A DNA stretch of 64,000 nucleotides from contig JAEMWC010000001.1 of the NCBI GenBank assembly GCA_016490735.1, positions 2,465,001-2,529,000 on the forward strand. Reading direction: 5' to 3'. The translations under genes were made by a program, and so were the position numbers. This document shows positions 18,801 through 28,122 of this stretch, piece by piece. How positions within the stretch are numbered: the first letter of the stretch is position 1; each line of letters starts with the position of its first letter. The notes beneath the pieces were generated by a model, which did no database searches, was not told where the DNA came from, and saw only the letters and a list, made by a program, of their open reading frames with translations. Source of the stretch: Pachyseris speciosa. Lineage: Eukaryota > Cnidaria > Anthozoa > Scleractinia > Pachyseridae.

Positions 18801-19676
18801 CATCGAGTGTTAGAATTCAATCAGTCCGCGTGGCTTAGGCAATATATTGATTTCAATACTGAAAAACGTAAGAATGCTAAAAATGCTTTTGAGAAAGACT
18901 TTTTCAAGCTGATGAATAACAGTGTATTTGGCAAAACGATGGAAAACCTAAGAAAGCGAGTAGACGTCAGATTGGTGACTGATGAGGAGAAGCTATTGAA
19001 ATTAGCTAGTAAACCGACATATGTTAGCAGTAAAATCTTCAATGAAAATTTGGTAGCTGTTCATAGGATAAAAGAAACACTTACTTTAAACCGGCCAGCA
19101 TATGTGGGGATGTGCATCTTGGATCTAAGCAAGACACTGATGTATGATTTCCATTACAACTACATCAAAGAGAAATATGGAGATGAAGCAAAATTATTAT
19201 TCACAGACACAGACAGTTTGACCTATGAAATTGGAACCCATGACATCTATAGAAATTTCTGGAAGGATAAAAATAAATTTGATAATAGTGATTATCCTGA
19301 AAGCTCGCCATTCTCCGATAAGACCAATAAAAAAGTAATTGGTATGATGAAAGATGAGACTGCTGGAGTCCCAATATGTGAATTCGTAGGACTGAGATCG
19401 AAGATGTATAGCTATATTAAAGATGATCAGAAAGGAGGGAAGACAGCAAAAGGTATTAGTAAGAATATTATTAAGAATAACATCAAACATGAAAATTATA
19501 AAGAGACACTATTTGATAATAAACAGATGCATCATAGAATGAAAACAATTAGAAGTCAGAACCATCAACTTGGAAGTTATGAGATAAATAAAGTATCACT
19601 CAGCTGCTTTGACGACAAGCGGTATATTCATGATAATGGCGTGACAAGCTTTGCTTATGGACATTTTAAAATCTAG
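15870..19676 (+). CDS. Protein-primed family B DNA polymerase (Polinton pPolB), complete
   Basis: 1268 aa, uninterrupted. An N-terminal basic helix (KLSKSKLIKLLLK) is followed by proline-rich repeats of the form P-x-P-x-PRTK at about residues 44-115, possible SH3-type ligands. A C2H2 motif (CMHCLQCF...HKDNC) is near 390. Exonuclease motifs are YADFEAI (~445), FHNLRGYDSHF (~594) and KTDVLLLADVF (~752). Between ExoI and ExoII there is CHIC...RDHCHITGKYRG, resembling an endonuclease-VII zinc site. Polymerase motifs are A YLDANNLYG (~849), B KLMNNSVFGKT (~1014) and C FTDTDSLT (~1111). All catalytic carboxylates are present. It replicates the linear element by protein priming (family knowledge). 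Last gene before the right TIR; early-type promoter upstream. Confidence 0.97.
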   Translation: MEKIIETSSNMDEKSLKKLSKSKLIKLLLKQQKKPKVIIVDDTKPVPKPRTRPIPAPRTKRPTVKELVDYFERKRLPAPPKEWLEEIEQLKKRPIPAPRTKQVIQRPTPTPRTKIGQTEKALKGFTKSFEIGIKNNKDPLAQLQNTRKAVAYNIIKLLNEMKGLKFVETLKVIFVKMTDGQLEFKTAYFNSVAQTIVNNLEVTESLQLSKDQIMNKIAVWVSEGSGWTIESVDSHYLNVVKYAPMKGSSYIKLPNELRNSAKGLINLKNEDNECFRWCHIRHLNPQEKYPQRIKKVDKKYIEKLDYTGIEFPVATKHYNKIEKQNEININVFGYENRQPYPIFVSKEKYTDCLNLLLITENENKHYVLIKDFNKFMYNQTKHKERKHFCMHCLQCFSSERVLNNHKDNCMQVNGTQAIKMPNKDNNILKFNNFHKQQRVPFVIYADFEAITEKIHGCQPNSDKSYTEAYQKHTDCGYGYKVVCCYDDKYSKPAVIYRGEKAVYKFMKAMLEEVKYCKNVVKKNFNKPLKMTKDDEEKFRKAKVCHICDKKYTDKEIRVRDHCHITGKYRGSAHQDCNLKLRVNPEEIKIPVIFHNLRGYDSHFIMQEIGAIVKKHTYKNKKGEDCQMNINAIPNNMEKYMAFMLGNHLTFIDSFQFMSSSLEKLVGNLPREALKYTSQEFNGKDLNLMAQKGVYPYDYMDSFDQFNQKLPSKEEFYSILSDTHISDEDYTHAQTVWETFSLKNMGDYHDLYLKTDVLLLADVFENFRKTCLEYYKLDPCHYFTSPGLSWDAMLKMTDIKLELMTDIDMFQFIEKGMRGGISYIANRYGKANNKYMKEYDEKAPSTYIVYLDANNLYGWAMSQYLPTGGFKWLTQKQINNLDLSVYKEDSANGLILEVDLRYPQELHDLHNDYPLGPERIKVTGDMLSDYCKNIAKKYKISTGLVHKLIPTLSNKEKYVLHYRNLQLYTDLGLKITKIHRVLEFNQSAWLRQYIDFNTEKRKNAKNAFEKDFFKLMNNSVFGKTMENLRKRVDVRLVTDEEKLLKLASKPTYVSSKIFNENLVAVHRIKETLTLNRPAYVGMCILDLSKTLMYDFHYNYIKEKYGDEAKLLFTDTDSLTYEIGTHDIYRNFWKDKNKFDNSDYPESSPFSDKTNKKVIGMMKDETAGVPICEFVGLRSKMYSYIKDDQKGGKTAKGISKNIIKNNIKHENYKETLFDNKQMHHRMKTIRSQNHQLGSYEINKVSLSCFDDKRYIHDNGVTSFAYGHFKI

Positions 19677-19888
19677 CTGTTGACGTCACGCCATATGATT
19701 TTTGTGAGTTTTAAAATACTGCCCTCTTTGGGGGGTTTCCCTTTCGAATGAGTCATCAAACTACGTCAGATTTTTCGCTTTTTACACATGCGTATTATTT
19801 TTTATCTTTGTAAATTTCATTTATGTACCACAAGCATAAAAATGAAAATACAAACGAATATATAAGGGTTGTTTCACACAGATAAACA

Positions 19889-20001
19889 GTGGCTTGTATG
19901 CAGAGTATCTAACGATTGGAAAAAGCGGGGGCCTTTCGTTAGCGAAATGTATACAAGCCACCCCATGGAATAATGAAAAACCCCCGCCGTTATTCCATGG
20001 G
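19889..20001 (+). ncRNA. Candidate structured RNA: two hairpins joined by a 7-bp loop-loop (kissing) helix
   Basis: Stem A: GTGGCTTGTAT (19889-19899) with ATACAAGCCAC (19951-19961). Inside it, stem B: CTAACGA (19909-19915) with TCGTTAG (19936-19942). Stem C: CCCATGGAATAA (19962-19973) with TTATTCCATGGG (19990-20001). Loop B contains GCGGGGG (19925-19931) and loop C contains CCCCCGC (19981-19987), fully complementary. So 37 pairs fall in 113 nt. No counterpart was found at the E2 end. It could equally act as DNA (palindromic terminus-proximal site) on either strand. It matches no ribozyme family that I can confirm. Confidence 0.5.
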
Positions 20002-20290
20002 TTGAAAAAATAAAAAAATAATAAAAAATGAAAAATAAATAAATGAAAAATAAAAAAATGAAAAATAAATAAAAAATCACCCTTAGATGGTGTCGGATTG
20101 TTGGGTAGAGCTATAGTGAAAGCTTAGGCTTTGACAGAAGTGCCGGTTCAATCTCAAGCCGGAGGGTGAAAAAACAAATAATTAGCCCCAAGAGGGTCTG
20201 ATAGGGCCAGAGCGGAGTGGAGGTGGGAAAGACATAAATGATAGTGCTCTGGTGGTGTGGAGGTGGGAATTCAAAAAAACAAAACAAAAA

Positions 20291-20350
20291 AACCTCTCAT
20301 GAGGGACGGGTGGTGATTCAAATTCCAAATTAAGTCCCTCATGAGAGGTT
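20291..20350. repeat. Perfect 17-bp inverted repeat near right TIR
   Basis: AACCTCTCATGAGGGAC at 20291-20307 and its exact reverse complement at 20334-20350, with a 26-nt loop. The arms themselves contain the palindrome CTCATGAG. Could be a transcription terminator hairpin or protein-binding site. Confidence 0.6.
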
Positions 20351-20388
20351 CTGGTGGCCACCAGTTTTGCTATTTTTTTTCTGCAGCT

Positions 20389-20689
20389 ATAGGCGATGAC
20401 TCATTCCCTGTTTTCCGAGAATGTCACGCTTGGTGATTTTTCCGAGAATGTCACGCATTTTATGAAGTGTGCTGACCTTGGTTCCATCAGATTGAACAAC
20501 TATAGATTCCATCAAATTAAATAACTATATATTCCATCAAATTAAATAACTATATATTCCATCAAATTAAATAACTATATATTCCATCAAATTAAATAAC
20601 TATATATTCCAGAATACGAGATCAGAAGGCAGTAGTAGTTTGGGGAAAACGAGATCAAATGATTTCGTACCCCCAAACACTATACTACT
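20389..20689 (-). repeat. Right TIR of E1
   Basis: Inverted copy of 1134-1434 with the same number of 25-bp internal units. It ends CTATACTACT at 20689, next to the TTTTTT target site. Confidence 0.95.
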
Positions 20690-20740
20690 TTTTTTGTAAA
20701 TCTTGAAAACATAAGATACATATCTCAATAAGTCTTTCAT
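20690..20740 (-). pseudogene. HD-motif small protein of E2, 5' end (17 codons)
   Basis: The start codon at 20740-20738 is in GATATATG context. The 17 codons are identical to the start of E1's gene at 2948. The reading frame runs into the E1 TIR at 20689. Together with 760-1133 this shows one gene split by the insertion. Confidence 0.85.
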
Positions 20741-20763
20741 ATATCAGTTGTTTAGACAAAAAT

Positions 20764-21854
20764 TTAAAGATCAAAATAATCTTCAATGAAACGATACATA
20801 TTTCTCAGTTCTTGGTTAGTTAGTGATTTCTGCCAAACAGCAAAAGCATAAAGATCCATTTCACAAAAATTAATTGCAGAACCATCTGTATGAACTTGAC
20901 AACCAATAAACATTTCTTGTGCACTACCAGTCAATGTTGCTGAAATTGATCCTGTTCCAACTGGTGTCATTGATGAAATACCTCTGAAAAATTCCATATT
21001 ATGACCATCAACTCGAACAGTAAAAAATTCAATATTTCCCGTCAGATTGGCCAAAGAAGAAACAGCAAGTCTTCCATTTGATGTAGAACCGAAATCAATA
21101 TAACATGCTCCATCAATCCAAGGCAGATGAACACCAAATCTAACAACACCCTTACCCCATTGAAATTGTGATTGATATTTTGTTTGTTTTGTGTTTGCAA
21201 TGATTATAACAGTACAAGTATTTCCACTCCGTCCAGCAACTTTAGAAACATCAAATGAACTGTTCTCCAAGTAGTCATCACTGCCATCAAAACGTATGAA
21301 AAACTTTTTCTTGACTGAACCTCTCAGTAACAATGGTTTTTTCGAATTAGAAGTTTGTGTAAAAGTGACATTATTAACAGGATCCAGCCAACTAGAAACT
21401 CTATCATCAGCATCAGTTGTCAATACAGACAGAGATGGTATCAAAGCAATTGAAATTCCATCAAGAACAGGTATACCAGGCAGTGAATTTGAAATAACAA
21501 AAGTTGCTCTATCTAACTTCAAATCTAGTTTTTTTTTGTTACACAATCATCATCTGATGTTCCTTCATCAACATTAGTTATTTTATTTCCTCCAATATCA
21601 ATGTCGCCGGTCATTGTAACACTTCCATCCTTTTTAAGAAATGGAGAAAAATCAAGGGCAGCAATTTCTGTATCAACGTACTCCTTTGTAGCTGTGTGAT
21701 TATTTGAAATTGGTGTTGCTACATTAGTCAATTGTTTGTTTCCAAGATCATAATTTCCATCATGTGTCAAATTAAATCCATTGCCATTATCACCTTTATC
21801 ACCTTTTGGACCTCTTTCACCAGTTCTTGTATTATCTTGATTAAATAATCCTAT
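20764..21854 (-). pseudogene. Fibre protein 1 of E2: collagen-like stalk, shaft repeats, LamG/ConA-like head
   Basis: The head-coding part (20764-21546, 260 aa) is intact and nearly identical to E1's. Upstream are two shaft repeats (DLGNKQLTNV and a second ending GGNKITNV) and a short Gly-x-y stretch (ERGPKGDKGDNGNG). One missing base in a T run near 21530 separates head from shaft, and the expected start codon at 21854-21852 reads ATA instead of ATG. Otherwise it would be a ~360-aa trimeric fibre. Head fold assigned by pattern (DRVSSWLDP, RFDGSDDYLE). Confidence 0.75.
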
Positions 21855-21871
21855 TATAATATTATTTTAGA

Positions 21872-24800
21872 TTAATTCATAATTACTTCAAGTGTGAATG
21901 TTGTATCAAATGCACCTGTATTAGGATGTGAATAATCAATGATTAAATAGCCTCTCGATAATGATTTGTTGATGTTGACCGTTGTGATGTTTCTACTTAA
22001 AGAAGATTGTCTGTGTTCATAAATAGTTGCTGGTAATGGCAAAGGCCCACCACCTTCAGCTTTTGTCTTGAAATAGAACATTCCGGGGCTTGTTCCTTGT
22101 ATGATATACATTTTCTTAATATAAAAGTTATTGTTATGAATGACTAAAAATTCAGAGCCATTTATCAAAACAGGCTTTAAAACATTCTTATTATGTCCTT
22201 GTTTGGCTTTAACAAAGCAATTTAAATATTGTATTTGACCGATTATTCCATTCCCATTCAAATTTAGATCACCTCCTAATTTCGGCCTGTAAAGAGCAAA
22301 TCCTCCAAGATCGAAAGCTGTTTCCATGATTACACCTGTAACGCTTGAACGAAAGAGATTTAAACCACCGTTATGAATTCTATAGCCATTTAAATTTAAA
22401 TCACCACCAAGTTTAGCCTCTTTTATCAGATAAGTGTTCATATTAATATTATTCAGCATTGTCAATTCGCCATTGTCTCCACCAAACAATCAATTTTCAT
22501 TTTCTTTCACATCAAAACCATTCAAATCTAAATCAGTTTGTAATAGTATTTTTTCATTCACGATTTTATAAGCTTCTGCGAAGTCGTAAACACTTGATGG
22601 AACGTCTACAGCTTCAAATTCAATACCATATGCAACACAATGAACTTTGTACTTATTTGGATAAGTTGGGTTAGCATTAATATGAATCGTACAATATAAA
22701 TATTCAGGTGGTGAACTTACTGAAGGTTTTTCAATCCATAATAAATATCTCGAATGATCTTCATTTCTGTTATCAAATTTTCTCCCTACAGTTTTATGAA
22801 TTGTAATTCCGCCAGTTGCACTGAATGTTACACTACTAAGACTCATTCCTTCATAATCAGGAAATAGCCATTCAAGAATGAAAGTGTATTTTCCATCTTT
22901 TATTGTATACATATTAAATCCAATTCTAGCTCTGTAAATATGATTAGCTTCTTTATTCAAGTCTACATCAATTACCTTTTTTGAAATCAAATGTGGTGAC
23001 CGAGGGAAATTGACATATCCATTAACTGTCAAGCCATATTCAGTGCTAATTTCATCGATATCATTCATCAAATATTTGAAAGCATTCTTTGGATGAGAAG
23101 CAGATGAAATATGACTTTTTTCTAATTGATCTAAATTTACGGCATCAGTTTTATTTGTTCCTTCTTTTAAGTCAATGATTTTATGCCCTGCAAGTTTTAA
23201 GTCTGCAGCCATCGCATTTGTTCCATTCAATAATAAAGTGTTTGCTCTGATGGTTTGTGAAGCTCGATTTAAAACTCTGAAGTTCACCGCATCAGTTTCA
23301 TTCGACGGGTCCGCTAAATTCGTCACTCTATTTCCACCCAACGACAAATTTCCATACATCGCAGTCGAACCGTCTCGTCGGAGAAAATATTCGTCAGTAT
23401 ACCTTTTTGTCGTCGCATCGTCTGCGTTGACAGGTGGAGCAAGATCAGTAATGGCATTGTTGTTCATATTTAGATTTTGTTGTGCAATCGCATCGAGTTT
23501 GGTTTGCAACCTCTGGTCCACATAACTTTTGTTTACAGCGTCTTGTGGGTTTGAGGGGTTATCCTGCAGGTTGAGGATTTTGTTTAATTTCATGTCAACA
23601 TTACTACCAAACGCAACATGACCGTTTTCAATTTCATAAGCTGGGTCATGGACAAAGTAAGACAAGTTGGTATGAAAGCCATAAGCTCCATAAACAATGA
23701 TATGTGTTTTGGTGTTAGACGCAGGAGCAGTGCTGGAAAGTTCCACCTGTATTGCCGCTTGCCCACCACTGGTTTTTTCGATTCGGAAAAGCTTCTTCAT
23801 ATAACCATCAACGTGTGGAGTTTGGGGAAAAGGTTTTTGAAATGGCTGTCCCGCATCTCGTATATTTACAGTTGGAATGAATAAATCAATTGTTGCATTT
23901 TTGAGGGTTGGAGGGTGAGAAAAACTCAGTAACAAATGTATACTGTCCATTTCTTAAAGATGTCACATTAAAACGAATTTTGGATGTAAAGTTGCCTCTT
24001 CGTTTGATGAAAAAAGACAATGACGACTTGTTTATGTGATAAGGTGATCTGTCAAAATTCTCAATTTGAAGGTTTTCCACACCACTGACTGCAGAAGACT
24101 TGGATATGTCTTTTAACAGAAAAGCGAAGGGGTTGCGTTGAGTACCAGATGCTGAAAGAATAAGGTCATCAACATACTTTTTGTTGGCAGAATCTTTATC
24201 AGAGTTTGGAGATCCAACATTTGTTATTTTATTGTCACCCATGTCAAGATCACCAGTCATTGCAACACTTCCATCTTTTTTAAGAAATGGTGAAACATCA
24301 ATGCCAGTAATGCCAGCAATTTCAGTATCAACATACCCCTTTGTGGCTGTATCATCGTTTGCAGTTGGTGTTGATACATTAGTCAATTTGTTACCTCCAA
24401 GATTCAAATCAGAAGTCATCGCAACGCTTCCATTTAGTTTCAAAAAATTATTGTTCACATAGTTTCTATTTACAGCTGAATAACCAAATCTTGGGTTATC
24501 TGGTATGCCAAATAGATCATTTCCATTCATGCTGACAGGTGCATAAATTACACCACCAGTGTTTTTATTAAGGAAATCAGCTGTTTTATTATCAACGTAA
24601 GATTTGTTTACAGCGTCTTGTGGGTTTGAGGGGTTATCCTGCAGGTTGATGATTTTGTTTAATTTCATGTCAATTTTACCATCGAATGCAACATTACCAT
24701 TTTCAATTTCAAAAACAGGATCGTGAATATGTGATGAAATGATATTTGAAAATCCGTAAACACCATAAACTATAACATAATGTTTTTTATTATTTTGTAA

Positions 24801-25505
24801 ATATGGTGAAATCAACAATAACTCCATTGATGTTTGACCATGACTTGTTTTTTCAAGGAAGAATATTCTTTTGAGATAAGCCTGTACAATATGAGTCTTT
24901 GGGAATGCTCTTTTTATCGAATCTTTTCTTTCAACTAAATTGGATGACAAATTATCATCATCAACTGTTGCATTATTTGGATTACCGTTTGTGTAAAACT
25001 CAACAGCAAAAGTGTATCTTGAAACTTCCAATTGTGACAAATCAAAACGAAGAACAGTTGTCTGGCCAGCTGTAGGAATAACAAAAGACAAGGCTTTTTT
25101 ATTTATTAAGTAAGGGCTTTTATTAAAATCTTCCAATTTGAGATCATTTGCATTTCTAATAATAGTTGTTTTTGATATATCTTCAAGAAGAAATTTAAAT
25201 GGATTAACACGTGTTCCTTCAATTGATAAAACAGCATCGTTGACGTATCTCATATTAACAGCATCTTTGTTTGAATTTGGTTCTCCAACATTAGTCAAGC
25301 GTTTATTTTCAAGATCATAGTTACCACCTTGTGTTAATTTGAATCCATAACCCTTATCACCTTTATCACCTTTTGGACCAGCAGGACCTATATCACCTTT
25401 ATCACCTTTTAGACCTTGTGGACCGCCAGGACCTCTATCACCTTTCGGACCTTTTTCACCAGTTCCTATATTGTCTGGAGTTGGTAAATCATTAAATAAT
25501 CCCAT
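21872..25505 (-). pseudogene. Fibre protein 2 of E2: long collagen-like fibre with repeated shaft units
   Basis: Three large open pieces cover ~1200 codons: 25505-23886, 23950-22490 and 22489-21872. The N-terminus is MGLFNDLPTPDNIG, then about 11 Gly-x-y triplets (GPKGDRGPGGPQGLKGDKGD..). Shaft units of the form GGN(K/R)(I/L)TNV..P..(D/E)(T/D)A..YVD alternate with recurring ~100-residue globular modules (S.YTF..EF motif and IEKTS.GQ). Breaks: one indel near 23900-23940, and a TGG-to-TGA nonsense change at 22487-22489 (E1 has TGG there). Collagen stalks and such repeats occur in phage and adenovirus-like fibres. Presumably the main host-attachment fibre. Confidence 0.8.
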
Positions 25506-25516
25506 ATAATATTAGA

Positions 25517-26158
25517 TTAGATAACACCGTAAAAATTTCTCTTCACTGTTTTCATTGGTTTGTCAACATAACAGAAGGAATACGGTTTTTTGGTTGCTTC
25601 AATATACTTCTGCTTATCGATTGCTAGTTCTTGGGAGATACAGTTTCTCTCTCTCGTGGATAGGAAATCATAAAGACAGAAATGGCTACAATTGAGTCTG
25701 ACAGATTTTGGACACCCATAGAATGACTGTGTTAGGTACAGAACTGAACAATTTTTGTGGCGACCCTGAATGAAATAGCTTATAATTGGATCTTGTTTTT
25801 TATCAGTCACGAAATCATCAAATACAACCAGTCGCTGTAAATCAGTGTCTTTGATTTGTTGAACAGGAAGTATTTCATCTTGACTGCATACTAAAACGGG
25901 GTAACCAACCTCTTTGCTTATTCCATCCATCACTTGCTGTAAATATTGATATTTGTCTTGATCCAAGTTTTTGGCGTATAGATGTATTTGATCATAATAG
26001 ACCAAAGGTTCCATAATCAGATGCAAGAACAAGGTTGTCTTTCCAGATCCAGAATTTCCAGCCAATAACATTCTGAATGTATCTTTTGGCATATACGGAT
26101 ACAACTGTCTGAATGAATTATTTGAATTCTGAACGATATCATAATTTGGAATTTCCAT
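25517..26158 (-). CDS. Genome-packaging ATPase (FtsK/HerA, A32-like) of E2
   Basis: 213 aa, intact. Walker A LLAGNSGSGKTTLF (about residues 31-44), Walker B RLVVFDDFV (about 109-117), then a conserved Gln/Ser segment (VLYLTQSFYGCPKSVR) resembling the sensor region. The length suits Polinton/virophage packaging ATPases. It powers DNA entry into preformed capsids (family knowledge). Start in CATATGG context. Divergent from the coiled-coil gene 36 bp away, so a bidirectional promoter is likely. It ends 12 bp from the fibre 2 start on the same strand. Confidence 0.95.
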   Translation of the reverse strand: MEIPNYDIVQNSNNSFRQLYPYMPKDTFRMLLAGNSGSGKTTLFLHLIMEPLVYYDQIHLYAKNLDQDKYQYLQQVMDGISKEVGYPVLVCSQDEILPVQQIKDTDLQRLVVFDDFVTDKKQDPIISYFIQGRHKNCSVLYLTQSFYGCPKSVRLNCSHFCLYDFLSTRERNCISQELAIDKQKYIEATKKPYSFCYVDKPMKTVKRNFYGVI

Positions 26159-26178
26159 ATGTAAGTAGTTTAGATTAG

Positions 26179-26197
26179 TCTAACACAATTGTATATG
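26179..26197 (+). promoter_or_regulatory. TCTAACACAATTGTATATG start element (E2)
   Basis: Identical to 8148-8166 and ends in the ATG at 26195. It shares its TCTAACACAAT core with the capsid-gene starts. Confidence 0.5.
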
Positions 26198-27044
26198 GAT
26201 ATAGAACGTATGAAAAGGCTTCTTCAAAGTGGAATTGAAGCTGGAAATAAAACTAGAGAAGTACGTGAGGTTATCAAGACTTATGAAAACAGAAAACAGG
26301 ATGCATATGATACAACCTCAGAATTACTGAAACCCTCTATTGATGTTCAGAAGAGTGTGAAAGCAAGTGTCGACAAAAAACAGGATGAAGTTATTGAACA
26401 ATTGAAAGAAAACCAGCAGGATTTAAAACGAGAACTCGATGATGTTATAGAATCTAATATAAGAGCAATTACAATGGGAACGGAACTTCCTTTAGCCATT
26501 GAAGCGCCTAAAGAAGATAAAGAAGATAAAGATGAGGGCAAGAAACCCAGCATTTTAAATATCGATAACTATTTCGATAAAGATGACAGAATTATATTGA
26601 AAAATAACAAGCTTTTGAAACCATCCGATTTAACTCAAGTCGCCCCACAAAAACTTCTTGAAGAAAAGAATAAAGCTGCAAAAATTGCCAAGATCTAGGA
26701 AGAAGAAAAAAAAATCAATTAGTGTAGAAGAAAATGAATCTCATAAAAGAGAATTACAAGCTTTGAAGAAATATAGAGAAACGATTACAGATGTATTGAG
26801 TTCTTACAAATACAAAACAGGGGAAGGAATGAGAAAGAGAAAACAATATGGAGCAGGTGTTGTTCATTATAATAATATCAGCGACTTGCTTTCACGTTTA
26901 CAGTTACTTGGTGGGTCTATTTTTGCTGGTAATAACAGTATGAGTGTCAGAAATGAGTTTGTAAAGATATTGCATACATTGAGCAGACTGGGTATTGTTG
27001 GAAACGATGAGCTAAATAAAATAATGATGAAATATCTAATGTAA
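26195..27044 (+). pseudogene. Coiled-coil virion protein of E2, one frameshift
   Basis: The N-terminal part (to 26698) starts MDIERMKRLLQSGIEAGNK, is strongly charged and helical with heptad-like spacing (EQLKENQQDLKRELDDVIES), and contains an acidic KEDKEDKDEGK linker. The C-terminal part (about 26665-27044, +1 frame) has KKKKKSI, SSYKYKTGEGMRKR and the LLSRLQLLGGSIFAGNN block conserved with E1. A single indel near 26680-26715 separates them. It lies between ATPase and penton, where Polintons usually encode a minor virion protein. No enzyme motif seen. Confidence 0.65.
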
Positions 27045-27050
27045 AAGTAT

Positions 27051-27852
27051 ATGACAGAAATTTCATTACGATTCAACAGTAAAAACAGAGACAAAATTGG
27101 TGTTAGTAAGAGTCATGATTTTGAAAAAAGATTCAATACACCTATCAAATTAACGAATGATTTGAAATATGAAATGGCTGTGAATGTTATCAATATGACA
27201 TACAGTTGGTACAACATCAGAGAGTCTTTAGGGAATAATCAAATTAAATATAGCTATGACAAAGGTGTAAACTGGGAAACAATAACATTCGTTGACGGGA
27301 TGTATTCATACGACGATATCAATAGTTACATTCATGAGTATATGAGTAAAAATAGCCATGTACTGAATCCATCTGAAACAGACAAATCAAAATTCAAGTA
27401 TGGTATTAACATGTATTTCGTTTTGTCAACATACCGCATTTTGATTGAACTCAATGAAAATTATCGTGTGGATCTGAGAAATAATGATTTCAGAAAACTT
27501 ATCAGTTTCGATTCAAAATTAGTTTCAGCAACAGAATATGGAACAAATCTACCAGATATTACAAGAGGAGTGGATGAAATTTATATCAATTGTGATAATG
27601 TGATAGATAGCATTGTTGATGGCAATAGTACAAATACAATCGCTGTTATTCCAGTCACAGATCTCGTCAGAAGTTTACCTTTCACTTACAAACCTCGTTT
27701 TCTTTCATGGAATCCTATCTCAACACACACAATCAGCTCAATACGTTTTTATGTCACTGATTCTTCCGGACACCAGTTGATTTAAATGGGATAGATTGGT
27801 ATATTGAGTTATTCTTGAGAGGGACAGAATTATAAAACCTAATAGTATATGA
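27051..27852 (+). pseudogene. Penton-like minor capsid protein of E2, 3' frameshift
   Basis: The open part of 244 codons begins MTEISLRFNSKNRDKIG and has NMTYSWYNI, YSYDDINSYIHEYM, RVDLRNNDFRKLI and LPFTYKPRFLSWNPI. One base is lost near 27772 (in a C/A-rich site) compared with E1, so the last ~27 codons, including DWYIELF, lie in another frame ending at 27850-27852. The family is the single-jelly-roll penton protein that closes the capsid vertices (established for Polintons). It overlaps the next ATG by 4 bp. Confidence 0.85.
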
Positions 27853-28097
27853 GGAGATTTAAATACGCGGAATATGAAAAATATCACACAAAACAGGGTA
27901 AAGGAATAGTGAGCGATGCTGTCAAAACAGCTGTAAAAAAAGCAGCTACAACAATTGGTGAACATGTTGGCAAAAAAGGTGGTGAAAAAATAATAGAACT
28001 TTTAAGTAAGAAAAAGAGAAAAAGTGGAACTGAGAGTGAGATTAAGACTGGGTGTGAGATTAAAAGAAAGAGAGGTAGACCTCGAAAAATTAAGTAA
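27849..28097 (+). CDS. Basic AT-hook core protein of E2
   Basis: 82 aa, intact, start in AGTATATG. Rich in Lys/Ala/Gly, with VKKAATTIGEHVGKKGG in the middle and a C-terminal KRKRGRPRKIK AT-hook. Position between penton and capsid genes and composition suggest a packaged DNA-binding protein like adenoviral core proteins (inference). Confidence 0.7.
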   Translation: MRRFKYAEYEKYHTKQGKGIVSDAVKTAVKKAATTIGEHVGKKGGEKIIELLSKKKRKSGTESEIKTGCEIKRKRGRPRKIK

Positions 28098-28103
28098 CGT
28101 TTA

Positions 28104-28122
28104 TCTAACACAATAATATATG
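28104..28122 (+). promoter_or_regulatory. TCTAACACAATAATATATG start element of the capsid gene (E2)
   Basis: Identical to 10098-10116 in E1; ends in the capsid ATG at 28120. Confidence 0.5.

Larger units (their letters stand above)
19677..20388. other. Non-coding segment between PolB and right TIR of E1
   Basis: No gene. It holds a GTACCACAAG-rich AT stretch, the folded RNA candidate at 19889-20001, an A-rich tract of (AAAAATG)n type at 20006-20075, a block at 20094-20170 with a GGTTCAATCTC box, and the 17-bp inverted repeat at 20291-20350. Confidence 0.6.
1134..20689. mobile_element. Inner Polinton/Maverick (adintovirus-like) element E1, complete with both TIRs
   Basis: Seen: 301-bp inverted repeats at both ends (1134-1434 and 20389-20689), starting AGTAGTATAGTG, with no difference found by eye. 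They are flanked by CTTTTT on the left and TTTTTT on the right, a 6-bp target duplication with one mismatch. Inside are protein-primed PolB, DDE integrase, FtsK/HerA-type ATPase, adenain-like protease, capsid and penton genes. This gene set with 6-bp duplications defines Polintons (established knowledge). The element sits inside the small HD-motif gene of a relative (E2). The uninterrupted site is visible in E1's own copy near 2897. Many E1 genes between about 3.3 and 11.4 kb have 1-8-nt indels, so autonomous function is doubtful, although PolB is open. Confidence 0.95.

Noticed and set aside
19889..20001. Hammerhead or twister ribozyme
   Set aside because: No CUGANGA/GAAA hammerhead core; the CCCCCGC/GCGGGGG pairing recalls twister pseudoknots but the conserved core could not be matched with confidence.
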